Assembly: GCA_023254175.1 (NCBI GenBank)
Contig: JALQYJ010000032.1
Coordinates: forward strand, 1 to 42,609
Direction of reading: 5' to 3'
Source: Runella sp.
GTDB taxonomy: Bacteria > Bacteroidota > Bacteroidia > Cytophagales > Spirosomataceae
Length of the DNA stretch: 42,609 nt
Both the position numbers and the translations under genes were made by a program. The first letter of the stretch is position 1. The number at the start of each line of letters is the position of its first letter. The notes under the pieces were generated by a model that saw only the letters and a program-made list of their open reading frames with translations, was not told where the DNA came from and searched no databases. Positions 1-8,862 of the stretch are shown here, piece after piece.

Positions 1-477
1 ATCAATAGCCTTGAAAGTGCTGTAAATCTGAGCGATAATACTATTCCTCGCTATGATTTTGCAACGATTAGTTCGGATAAAGCACTTATCCAAACGCTAT
101 CCACAACACAGGATATTAGCAATTCCTACCAGTTTTTACAAGTACCCGTTCAGACAGGATTTGCACTTATTAAACCTAAACGTAAGTTTTCTCTGTGGCT
201 TTTGGGAGGACTTATCAACAATATTTTCTTGAAAAATACCTTCCAAACGGGACAAGATAATACTATGACGGTGAGTGGAAACGACAGCCCTTATCGCCGC
301 CTGTCTTTTTCTGCCACTACTGGTATACGACTTCAGTATAAAATCAGTAAGCGCTGGACGACTCTATTGTCAGGAAATTATCAGCGGTCGGTGGGTTCAA
401 CAACCCGGGCCAGCGCGGTCTTTCAAGCTCGTCCCCAACTTATGGGTGTTGGCGCGGGCGTACGTTATGGATTTTAG
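1..477 (+). CDS. Outer-membrane beta-barrel protein, C-terminal part
   Basis: This is the 3' end of a gene that starts before the window; the frame is open from base 1, so 158 codons are visible. The protein ends in alternating hydrophobic and polar strands rich in Tyr, Arg and Gly, and its last residues are GVGAGVRYGF. A terminal Phe after an aromatic strand is the usual signal for insertion by the BAM complex into the outer membrane. The style fits the PorT-like or 'outer membrane beta-barrel' families common in Bacteroidota. Function is unknown. An ATG at 202 is internal and not the real start. The stop TAG at 475-477 abuts the decayed gene on the other strand. Confidence 0.6.
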   Translation: MNSLESAVNLSDNTIPRYDFATISSDKALIQTLSTTQDISNSYQFLQVPVQTGFALIKPKRKFSLWLLGGLINNIFLKNTFQTGQDNTMTVSGNDSPYRRLSFSATTGIRLQYKISKRWTTLLSGNYQRSVGSTTRASAVFQARPQLMGVGAGVRYGF

Positions 478-904
478 TTAAAATTTTGGGCAAACTGTGC
501 CACGGTGACGGTCGGTTTGTTCGTCCCACGTACTTTGAGCAGCGAATGGCTCAGGGTGTTCTATCATTGCTTTGATGACATCGTAACCTAGTCGGCTTGG
601 CGGTTTAATAGCCCTCCTGCCGTTTTTAAAAACCATAGCGGTAGTTTTACTGTTTTTAGAGAACGCATTGGTGTAATGCTTTTTCTTTTTGTAAATTTCT
701 GCGGCTTCGTCAACCGTCAGCGCTTCTGGCCTTACGAATGGCCGAAGTATCAGCCAAATCTCCTTTGATTAACGTAACCCGACGCGGGTAAAATTTCTTT
801 CGCTCTTTGTAGGTTTTCGTACCAAAGCGGTTACTTCAAAACCTGCCTCTACAAGCGCAGGTACAGCGTAACCCTATAGCGCCCAAAACGGTGATTTTTT
901 TCAT
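478..904 (-). pseudogene. Decayed NAD(P)-binding (NmrA/SDR-like) protein gene
   Basis: Read leftwards from an ATG at 904, the sequence begins MKKITVLGAIG, a classic Rossmann first strand and Gly loop. The frame then breaks. One frame over it continues YAVPALVEAGFEVTALVRK, then KGDLADTSAIRKA, which is what NmrA or atypical SDR proteins look like up to strand 3. A further shift leads to an open stretch (EALTVDEAAEIYKKK...) ending in TAA at 478-480. Only about 140 codons remain against 280-300 for the family, so there are at least two frameshifts and probably an internal deletion. The assignment rests on the N-terminal motif; the C-terminal part is not recognised. Its stop touches the stop of the upstream plus-strand gene. 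Confidence 0.55.
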
Positions 905-921
905 AAAAAGAGCTTCATTTA

Positions 922-2451
922 CTACTTATTACCAAGTAAAACCTCAGGCGCAACCATTCCCCGCGAGTTTTCAGAGGCATTTTCGAGATTGAGGACGCCA
1001 CGCGGGCATACGGCTGAGCATATTCCGCATCCCACACACGACGACCTCACGATGTCTTGGCCGCGTTGGGCATAAGCCCGTACGTCGATGCCCATTTCGC
1101 AGTAGGTCGAGCAGTTACCACAAGAGATGCACTGACCGCCATTGGTTGTAATGCGAAAACGTGATTTTTTTCGTTGCCACATTCCAAGATACGCTGCCAA
1201 CGGGCACCCAAAACGACACCAAACGCGGTTACCCATAAGGGGATACAAGCCCGTTCCCACAACACCCGCAAAAATTCCACCTATCCAAAAGCCATATAAT
1301 GAACGTACGCTGTAGCTATCAATAAAAAGTATCGTAGAAGAACCGCTAAAATAGGTGTATAACACCATGACTGTCATCAAAACAGCCGCGACTAATACCG
1401 CATGAATCAGGTAACGTTCAATTTTCCAAGAAGCTAAAGATTTATCCGAAAGTTGTCGATAAGGGTCGCCCAGGGTTTCGGCCAAGCCGCCACAGCCACA
1501 TACCCACGAACAGTACCAGCGTTTTCCAAAAAAATAAGTCAAAACGGGTACACCCACAACGAATAAAACAATACCCCAAACCAACATAAAAATGCCCAAA
1601 TCCCCACTTTGGAGAAGGCTATTGAGGTTATAATCGAAGAAAAAGTCGTAATCAAGCGGCCAAATATTTTTGAAGTCGAAATAAGGTTTATTGAGGCTGA
1701 CCAAAACTTCGGGTAAAAGAAAAGCAACCACCATTTGAAAAAACACCACTGAGGCCGTCCGCACTTGCTGATACCGATTGTGTCGGTATTTGATGGTCAT
1801 TCTTACCCCCATGACGAGTACACAAACCGTATAAATAAAACCATATAAAAACCACTGGCTCGCCTCGGCACCGTTAAGCACTCGACTGATAGGATCCACG
1901 AGCATTGTCCAGTTGGCTAAGTATTGAGGATAGTAGTACAGCGTAATGTAAAAAAGAATGAGAAAGGCGCCGATACATTTCGCAATCCACCCACGATTGG
2001 TCGACGCATCTTGAAAAATACCGTTGTTTTTATTACCTGCCAATTGGGAAAGAGCAGGTAGAATGAACAACAGAGCACCGAAGATAACTAGTCCAAACGT
2101 GAGCCCAAACCATAGCCAAGGCTGTTGTTTGAGCGAACCTGAGGCGGCCGCTTTGGTGAGGGCGAAGCTATATTCGTCGTAAATGACCTTATCCCATTGC
2201 TGAGCACTGCGGTATTCTTTATTGAGGTTGTTGAGAATCGTATCAAAGGCGTACGTAAACTCCCAGCTAGCGTGGAAGGTTTTTTGGAGTAATGGCTGTA
2301 AGCGAACCCCTAACGTAGCTTGATGCTCGGGTTTGAGGTGGGAAGAAACAAGGGCAGGAGTAAGGGTAAATTCGTTGAGGGTAAGGGTGTATAGCCACAG
2401 CCCCAAACCTGCTAAAAGAAGATACATACCTAACTGAGAGAGACGTGCCAT
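922..2451 (-). CDS. Membrane-bound 4Fe-4S protein (NapH/NosR/CcoG-like)
   Basis: Predicted inner-membrane electron-transfer protein of 509 aa with about eight hydrophobic segments. Between the last ones are two short Cys motifs typical of NapH/NosR/CcoG-type proteins (CSWVCGCGG after a YFFGKRWY segment, and WCRFGCPLAAYLGMW). The C-terminus carries two 4Fe-4S ferredoxin motifs (CISCGNCSTYCEMG and CVGCGICSAVCPRG). Such proteins pass electrons between quinol and periplasmic reductases or help assemble oxidases; the partner here is not identifiable. I chose the ATG at 2451 (MARLSQLGMYLL): the longer frame from 2535 would translate through a 19-bp hairpin and into the atpC terminator region. The gene is not clustered with nos, nap or cco genes. 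Confidence 0.7.
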   Translation of the reverse strand: MARLSQLGMYLLLAGLGLWLYTLTLNEFTLTPALVSSHLKPEHQATLGVRLQPLLQKTFHASWEFTYAFDTILNNLNKEYRSAQQWDKVIYDEYSFALTKAAASGSLKQQPWLWFGLTFGLVIFGALLFILPALSQLAGNKNNGIFQDASTNRGWIAKCIGAFLILFYITLYYYPQYLANWTMLVDPISRVLNGAEASQWFLYGFIYTVCVLVMGVRMTIKYRHNRYQQVRTASVVFFQMVVAFLLPEVLVSLNKPYFDFKNIWPLDYDFFFDYNLNSLLQSGDLGIFMLVWGIVLFVVGVPVLTYFFGKRWYCSWVCGCGGLAETLGDPYRQLSDKSLASWKIERYLIHAVLVAAVLMTVMVLYTYFSGSSTILFIDSYSVRSLYGFWIGGIFAGVVGTGLYPLMGNRVWCRFGCPLAAYLGMWQRKKSRFRITTNGGQCISCGNCSTYCEMGIDVRAYAQRGQDIVRSSCVGCGICSAVCPRGVLNLENASENSRGMVAPEVLLGNK

Positions 2452-2488
2452 TTTCTTCAAAGATTTAGGGCGAAGATACAGGAAAACC

Positions 2489-2528
2489 TTCACCTTCCCG
2501 AAAGTTTTGAAACTTTCGGGAAGGTGAA
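2489..2528. repeat. 19-bp perfect inverted repeat with 2-nt loop
   Basis: Arms 2489-2507 and 2510-2528 are perfect complements (core CTTCCCGAAAGTTT) separated by TG. The element lies between the atpC terminator and the start of the 4Fe-4S gene. It could be a second terminator, a REP-like palindrome or an attenuator in the leader of the 4Fe-4S gene. The plus-strand copy is followed by AAAAAA and the minus-strand copy by AAGGTTTTCC, so a classical U-tract is weak in both directions. Confidence 0.75.
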
Positions 2529-2535
2529 AAAACAA

Positions 2536-2564
2536 AAAGCGCGAGACAGGTTATCTCGCGCTTT
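2536..2564 (-). terminator. Rho-independent terminator of atpDC
   Basis: Perfect 11-bp stem (2536-2546 with 2554-2564, arm AAAGCGCGAGA) with a 7-nt loop. On the minus strand it is followed by TTTTTGTTTTTTC. It lies 22 bases past the atpC stop codon and fits termination of the atpD-atpC transcript. Confidence 0.88.
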
Positions 2565-2586
2565 AGAGCGTATTGCAAAGTGGTGT

Positions 2587-2826
2587 TTACAAAATTGCTT
2601 CAGCCAACACCAATACTTTATTATTTAATACTTCTACCACACCACCATCGACGGTAAAGGTTTCTTTGCTGCTACCTTCGACGATGATATTGCCTTTTCC
2701 AAGTGTGCTTACTAGAGCGGCGTGGTTGTTCAAAATTTGAAACAAACCTTCCGTTCCAGGTAGTGTTACCGAAGTAGCCTCACCTGAAAAGACTTTTTTG
2801 TCGGGAGTGATGATTTCTAATGTCAT
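2587..2826 (-). CDS. atpC: ATP synthase F1 epsilon subunit, short form
   Basis: 79-aa epsilon subunit of the F1 sector; it couples rotation of the central stalk to catalysis at the inner face of the membrane. It begins MTLEIITPDKKVFSGEA and carries LPGTEGLFQILNNHAALVSTL, the conserved beta-sandwich signature. It ends after that domain, so the C-terminal helical hairpin that inhibits ATP hydrolysis in E. coli (139 aa) is absent; this short form is common in Bacteroidota. It starts 3 nt after the atpD stop and is surely co-transcribed and translationally coupled. A terminator follows. Confidence 0.93.
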   Translation of the reverse strand: MTLEIITPDKKVFSGEATSVTLPGTEGLFQILNNHAALVSTLGKGNIIVEGSSKETFTVDGGVVEVLNNKVLVLAEAIL

Positions 2827-2829
2827 AGC

Positions 2830-4356
<1,527 letters not shown>

Positions 4357-4366
4357 TTAAATAAGC

Positions 4367-4400
4367 GTTATCAGTTATCTGTTATCCGTTAATGTTATCG
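4367..4400. repeat. Heptameric GTTATC repeats in the atpD leader
   Basis: GTTATC occurs at 4367, 4374, 4381 and 4394, so spacings are 7, 7 and 13. Inverted copies (GGATAC, GGATAAC) follow near 4434-4448. The block falls between the atpD promoter and the atpD start codon, so it would be transcribed as untranslated leader. It may be slippage-derived or a binding array; nothing in the sequence decides between these. Confidence 0.6.
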
Positions 4401-4471
4401 TTACCCGCTAATTTTGAAGGAATTCCACTCAACGGATACGCGGATAACTATTAACTCATCCTTTCAGGCCG

Positions 4472-4503
4472 CAAAATTAGGAGTTTGTTTTCTGAAACCC
4501 AAA
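4472..4503 (-). promoter_or_regulatory. Bacteroidota-type promoter of atpDC
   Basis: Minus strand reads TTTG (4503-4500), 20 nt, then TAATTTTG (4479-4472). This matches the Bacteroidota housekeeping consensus TTTG-N19-21-TAnnTTTG in both boxes and in spacing. Predicted transcript start is near 4465, giving a leader of about 115 nt. Confidence 0.75.
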
Positions 4504-4616
4504 ACCAGTCATCTCTATTTTGGATATTTTTTATAGAAATGACCTGTTTTATTGAAAAATGTTGTGCGAAAACGAGTTTACCCAAAAAATCGGAGTATTA
4601 CGTACAAATTAAGTCG

Positions 4617-5810
4617 TCACTTTCGTAAAATAATTCGGAAGGTAGTACCTTTCCCAATTTCGGAGGATTTTACGTACAATTTTCCACCATGATATTCTTC
4701 AACTATGCGTTTGGCAAGGGTCAAACCCAGCCCCCAGCCTCGTTTTTTTGTACTGACCCCAGGCTTAAACACTTTTTGCCAACTGCCGCGTGGAATTCCT
4801 TTTCCAGTATCGCTAATATCGATGGCTACCTCTTGTTTATTGAGGGCAAACATACGCACCTTGATTTCGCCAACGCCCGTCATGGCATCAACGGCGTTTT
4901 TGCAGATATTTTCTACGACCCATTCAAACAGGTTGCGGTTGAGGTACATCGAGCGCTCGGGGTCTAATTCATTCAAAAACTCAAGTTTTACCTTGGTCGA
5001 AATCCGTCGTTTGAGGTAATCCAAAAACGGCCCAAGTACTTCTACTACTTTTTCGTATCTCATGGTAGGAGCAGAGCCAATACTAGAAAAACGGGCAGTA
5101 ATCATTTCGAGGCGATTGATGTCTTTCTCAATTTCATGGGTGTATTCTTCAGGGTAGCGGTCAGGGTCGGTTCTGAAAAACGATACCCAACCCATGAGCG
5201 AGGCAATAGGGGTTCCGAGCTGGTGCGCTGTTTCTTTGGCTAGCCCTACCCACACACGATTTTGCTCGGCTGAGCGAGAAGAACTGAAAACCAAATAGGC
5301 TAGAAAAGCGAGTACTAATAAGCTCAGTAGCTGAGCGTATGGATAATAACGCATCTGAACCAAAAGGGGAGAGTCACTGTAATAGATATACTGTTTGGTA
5401 CCCATGACGTCAACCACGATAGGAGGGTTCTCGTCTTTTATTTCCTCAAAAGCCTCTTGCAAAAGTTTTGTGTGTTCGGCGGAAGAAACATTTTTAGGGA
5501 TATCAAGATTAATGTCTCCCTGCGGTTGCATATCCTCACTGACTAATACCGTTGGAATACGGCTTTGCTTGATATTCTCCCGAACGATTTCAAAAAGTTT
5601 GGTGTAATCTTCGGTCAAATCGGGATGATTGGCTTGGTACTCAATGAGTTGAGCGAATATGGCTAGCTGCCGATGTTCACGGGTGTCAAGATTATCAACA
5701 ATGTTGTAGGTGTAAAAAACGGAGGCAATGCCAATGAGCGCCAAATTGATACCAATAAATAACTGATACAGATTTTTGTGGCTGTAAATGTCTATGGTTG
5801 GAAATTTCAT
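4617..5810 (-). CDS. Sensor histidine kinase
   Basis: 397-aa two-transmembrane sensor kinase. TM1 is about residues 17-38, then an extracytoplasmic domain of about 115 residues with no recognised fold, then TM2 at about 158-175. The phosphoacceptor is His196 in KETAHQLGTPIASL, an H-box variant (HQLGTP) widespread in Bacteroidota. The ATP-binding domain has the N box ENICKNAVDAM, G1 DTGKGIP and G2 GWGLGLTLAKRIV. There is no HAMP domain and no response regulator nearby, so it is an orphan kinase of unknown signal. It is divergent from hemA across 338 bases, which suggests nothing firm about its role. Confidence 0.88.
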   Translation of the reverse strand: MKFPTIDIYSHKNLYQLFIGINLALIGIASVFYTYNIVDNLDTREHRQLAIFAQLIEYQANHPDLTEDYTKLFEIVRENIKQSRIPTVLVSEDMQPQGDINLDIPKNVSSAEHTKLLQEAFEEIKDENPPIVVDVMGTKQYIYYSDSPLLVQMRYYPYAQLLSLLVLAFLAYLVFSSSRSAEQNRVWVGLAKETAHQLGTPIASLMGWVSFFRTDPDRYPEEYTHEIEKDINRLEMITARFSSIGSAPTMRYEKVVEVLGPFLDYLKRRISTKVKLEFLNELDPERSMYLNRNLFEWVVENICKNAVDAMTGVGEIKVRMFALNKQEVAIDISDTGKGIPRGSWQKVFKPGVSTKKRGWGLGLTLAKRIVEEYHGGKLYVKSSEIGKGTTFRIILRK

Positions 5811-5968
5811 AAGCGATACCGAAAATATTTTTGAAAAATAGGTACAACAGAAGCATCTAATTGCTTTTGTAAGTCGTATGTAATTATAAACGAAAAATTA
5901 AAAAATAAACGTACACGTTGAGATTTTGAGGGTTCAAAGGAAAAAGTTTTTGATCACTATCCAAAATA

Positions 5969-5989
5969 TGACAAAAATCAGTTTTGTCA
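5969..5989. promoter_or_regulatory. Candidate operator: 8-bp perfect dyad
   Basis: TGACAAAA at 5969-5976 and TTTTGTCA at 5982-5989 with a 5-nt spacer (21 bp in all). The size and symmetry suit a dimeric regulator. It is about 160 bases from each of the two divergent start codons, so it could serve either gene. There is no U-tract to make it a terminator. Confidence 0.35.
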
Positions 5990-6117
5990 CCTGTATAAAG
6001 TCATCTTTTGAACTTTAAAAACCGCTCATTTTGCGGTGCAGGTTAGACTAGTTGTTTATACTCATTCTAAATTATTTTTTACTCGGATTTTAATTCTTCA
6101 AAACGCGTTGTTTGAGG

Positions 6118-6125
6118 TAACTTTG
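6118..6125 (+). promoter_or_regulatory. -7 box of hemA promoter
   Basis: TAACTTTG matches TAnnTTTG exactly. The -33 position lacks a clear TTG. Predicted start of transcription is around 6131, which supports the hemA start at 6149 rather than the longer frame from 6125. Confidence 0.5.
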
Positions 6126-6148
6126 TGAACTTTTTTCTGGCAAGTGAC

Positions 6149-7420
6149 ATGGAATATTTACAGTTTAGAAGCGTTGGCATTTCGTATAAAACAGCTCCAC
6201 TAGAGATTCGGGAGCAAATTGCACTAAATGAAGATGAATCCAAAGGCCTGATGCTCAAAGTGCAAGAGTTTTTCGGGGGGACTGACATTTTGGTGGTTTC
6301 GACCTGTAACCGTACTGAAGTGTACTACAATGCAGCGAACGACTGTAATATTGATATTGCTAAACTACTTCTCATTCAGAAAGGGTTGACCAATACCGAA
6401 GCCTATCTCCCTTATTTCGTTAATTATAGTGACCAAAACCAAGCAGCTCGTCACTTGTTTGAAGTAGCAACAGGGCTTCATTCGCAAGTAGTGGGCGATA
6501 TGCAAATCCCGAATCAAGTAAAACACGCTTACCAATGGTCGGTTGATTTGGGGATGGCAGGGCCGTTTTTGCACCGTTTATTACACACTATTTTCTTTGC
6601 CAACAAGCGCGTTGCGCAAGAAACATCTTTCCGTGATGGAGCCGCTTCTACTTCATACGTGGCGGTTGAGCTTATCGAGCACGCAACCGCGTTGAAAGCA
6701 AATCCGTCGATTTTAGTGTTGGGAGTGGGAGAAATTGGAACGGATGTTTGTCGAAATTTGAAAGAAAAAGAATATACAAATATTACGGTAGTCAACCGTA
6801 CCCGTGCCAAGTCGGAGCAACTGGCCCATGAACTTGGCTTTGGTGTGGCTGATTTTGAGAATGTAGAAGAGGAAATTCTCAAAGCAGACGTAGTAATTTC
6901 GTCGATTTTACGCGATGAGCCTTTTATCAATAAAGCGCTTCTTCAAAAGAAACCTCTCCACTCATTCAAATACGTGATTGACTTGTCGGTACCTCGCAGT
7001 GTAGCTGCTGATGCGGAGCAAGTACCTGGGGTAATTGTGTACAACATCGATAATATTCAAGCTAAAGCCAACGAAGCACTCGACCGACGTTTGGCTTCTG
7101 TTTCTCAAGTACAAGGTATTATTGACCAAGCCTTGGACGAATTTAGCGACTGGTCGAAAGAAATGGTAGTATCGCCTACGATTCAAAAGCTAAAAAATGC
7201 CCTTGAGCAGATTCGTCAAGAAGAAATGGCCCGTTTCATGAAAAACTTGACGGAAGATGAAGCGGCCAAAATGGATAAAATCACGTCGAGTATGATGCAG
7301 AAAATCATCAAACTTCCTGTGCTTCAACTAAAAGCTGCCTGTAAGCGTGGTGAAGCAGAAACGCTGATTGATGTGTTGAACGACTTATTTAATCTTGAAC
7401 AACAACCTGAAAGGCGTTAG
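6149..7420 (+). CDS. hemA: Glutamyl-tRNA reductase
   Basis: 423-aa NADPH-dependent reductase that converts glutamyl-tRNA to glutamate-1-semialdehyde, the first committed step of C5 tetrapyrrole synthesis in the cytoplasm. The catalytic Cys is Cys53 in STCNRTEVYY, preceded by GISYKTAPLEIRE. Residues around 195-210 (LVLGVGEIGTDVCRNL) form the NADPH-binding loop, then VVNRT, and the C-terminal dimerisation helices end the protein. I chose ATG 6149 (MEYLQFRSVGIS) because homologues start there and because the promoter overlaps the earlier possible start at 6125. It stands alone, with no hemBCD nearby. hemW, also a haem gene, is 17 kb away. Confidence 0.95.
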   Translation: MEYLQFRSVGISYKTAPLEIREQIALNEDESKGLMLKVQEFFGGTDILVVSTCNRTEVYYNAANDCNIDIAKLLLIQKGLTNTEAYLPYFVNYSDQNQAARHLFEVATGLHSQVVGDMQIPNQVKHAYQWSVDLGMAGPFLHRLLHTIFFANKRVAQETSFRDGAASTSYVAVELIEHATALKANPSILVLGVGEIGTDVCRNLKEKEYTNITVVNRTRAKSEQLAHELGFGVADFENVEEEILKADVVISSILRDEPFINKALLQKKPLHSFKYVIDLSVPRSVAADAEQVPGVIVYNIDNIQAKANEALDRRLASVSQVQGIIDQALDEFSDWSKEMVVSPTIQKLKNALEQIRQEEMARFMKNLTEDEAAKMDKITSSMMQKIIKLPVLQLKAACKRGEAETLIDVLNDLFNLEQQPERR

Positions 7421-7460
7421 TCGGCTTTTGGGTTTAAAGATTTGTTTTTGCCTTTTATTC

Positions 7461-7476
7461 GGGTTGTGAGCAACCC
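7461..7476. terminator. Weak hairpin between convergent genes
   Basis: GGGTTG and CAACCC with a TGAG loop, in the 76-base gap between hemA and the convergent peptidase gene. The stem is only 6 bp and has no U-tract, so terminator function is uncertain. Confidence 0.3.
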
Positions 7477-7496
7477 TCAGCACTGCCTCTCCTCTA

Positions 7497-8621
7497 CTAC
7501 TTCACCTTTCCGGCTTTTTTCAAGATTTCTAGTGTTTTTGAAACTGGTAATCGTTCAATGGTATGGCCTTGATACCCTTTGGTCGTCTGGGCCATAAACA
7601 GCGAATTGATGATGGCTTCTTCGGTGGCTTCCATGGATGCTAGAAACAATGGTGAGGTATCGTCGTTACGAAGGAGTGCATAGGTTTCGAGCGGAGAAGT
7701 GGATTCATGTGGAATTCGATACGCCGTCGAAAATGCAATCACGTAGTCGCCGCTGCCGTTGGCCATAATACCGCCTGTTTTCCCTAACCCTAGCAAAGCT
7801 CGTTTTGCTAGGCGTTTGAGGTTACGAGCGTCTAAAGGTGCATCAGTGGCTACGACAATCATACAAGAACCATCGCCCGATTTGTCGAGGGTTTCTTTGA
7901 ACGAATACTTACCCAACTCCACGCCAATGGGTGCGCCTGCCACTTCCAAAACCCCGCCAAAATTGGTTTGTACCAAAACGCCCACCGTATAACCTCCCAA
8001 TTTTTGGGGAAGCTTGCGCGATGAAGTACCAATACCCCCTTTCCAACCAAAACATACCGTACCCGTTCCTGCTCCCACGCAGCCTTCCTCTTGGTTGGTA
8101 GTAGTGGCGCGTTGGATGGCTTGAAGCACATCAGAGGCTTTGACGTGACGGCCTCGTATATCATTTAGGTAGCTATCGTTAGTTTCGCCGACAATAGGGT
8201 TCACTGAGCGGACATTTTCGTTTCCTTGTTGGTGCAATGTCCAGTCGACCAAAGCGGAGGTTCCAGCAGGGACACTCAGGGTGTTGGTCAAAACGATAGG
8301 GGTTTCGAGGTTGCCTAATTCATTGACTTGACTGTAGCCTGTCAATTTGCCAAAGCCATTCCCCAACTCTATCGCAGCGGGTACTTTTTGTTGAAAAAGG
8401 TTGCCGTTGTGGGGTAAAATAGCCGTAACACCCGTACGAATGCTGTCGCCAACGAAAAGCGTAGTATGGCCTACTTTGACTCCACTCACGTCGGTAATGG
8501 CGTTTAACTTGCCTGTTGGAAGTACCCCGATTTTTAATCCTAAATCGCGAGCACGTTGGGCGGTACCGTAAAAGGAGACCGAAAATACCATAATGATGAG
8601 TAGTGTGCTAAAACGCAACAT
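7497..8621 (-). CDS. Secreted P1-family peptidase (DmpA/BapA-like)
   Basis: 374-aa precursor. An N-terminal signal peptide (MLRFSTLLIIMVFSVSFYGTAQ) predicts export. The mature part starts with the family signature ITDVSGVKVGHTT. The self-processing site of this N-terminal-nucleophile family is visible as SGDG|SCMIVVATDAPL: cleavage before Ser252 would free the catalytic Ser. Other family blocks (GAGTGTVCFGWKGGIGTSSR, KTGGIMANGSGDYVIAFST) are intact. Members are L-aminopeptidase/D-amidase or beta-peptidyl aminopeptidase enzymes; the exact substrate cannot be read from sequence. It is convergent with hemA and monocistronic. Confidence 0.9.
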   Translation of the reverse strand: MLRFSTLLIIMVFSVSFYGTAQRARDLGLKIGVLPTGKLNAITDVSGVKVGHTTLFVGDSIRTGVTAILPHNGNLFQQKVPAAIELGNGFGKLTGYSQVNELGNLETPIVLTNTLSVPAGTSALVDWTLHQQGNENVRSVNPIVGETNDSYLNDIRGRHVKASDVLQAIQRATTTNQEEGCVGAGTGTVCFGWKGGIGTSSRKLPQKLGGYTVGVLVQTNFGGVLEVAGAPIGVELGKYSFKETLDKSGDGSCMIVVATDAPLDARNLKRLAKRALLGLGKTGGIMANGSGDYVIAFSTAYRIPHESTSPLETYALLRNDDTSPLFLASMEATEEAIINSLFMAQTTKGYQGHTIERLPVSKTLEILKKAGKVK

Positions 8622-8801
8622 GATTTTTAGAAGTATTCAGAAAATGAAAAGGGCCTGATTTTGCAACAAGGAAGTAATTAAAAAAATAAACCGAATAAAA
8701 TGGAGATGTAAAACAAATTTTCTTGAAAATATGCAATTAAACGTTCATATGATTTAAATTTTTCTTGGATAAGTATAGAAATAAAGTAATTATTTGAGGA
8801 G

Positions 8802-8829
8802 ACGTAAAATCATTGGTGTAATTTTACGT
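8802..8829. promoter_or_regulatory. Candidate operator: 9-bp perfect dyad
   Basis: ACGTAAAAT (8802-8810) and ATTTTACGT (8821-8829) with a 10-nt spacer, 33 bases before the start of the secreted repeat protein. The position suits an operator at a promoter or a leader hairpin. Confidence 0.35.
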
Positions 8830-8862
8830 TTAATTCAATGCAGATGAGATTTTGAAGCTACC

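Larger units (their letters stand above)
5811..6148. other. Divergent intergenic region, kinase / hemA
   Basis: AT-rich 338-base gap between divergent genes. It holds a short perfect dyad at 5969-5989 and the hemA -7 box at 6118-6125. I see no convincing promoter for the kinase and no coding remnant or RNA gene. Confidence 0.6.

Noticed and set aside
2452-2535. Longer N-terminus for the 4Fe-4S protein
   Set aside because: It would translate a 19-bp perfect hairpin, abutting the atpC terminator; the ATG at 2451 gives a natural membrane-protein start.
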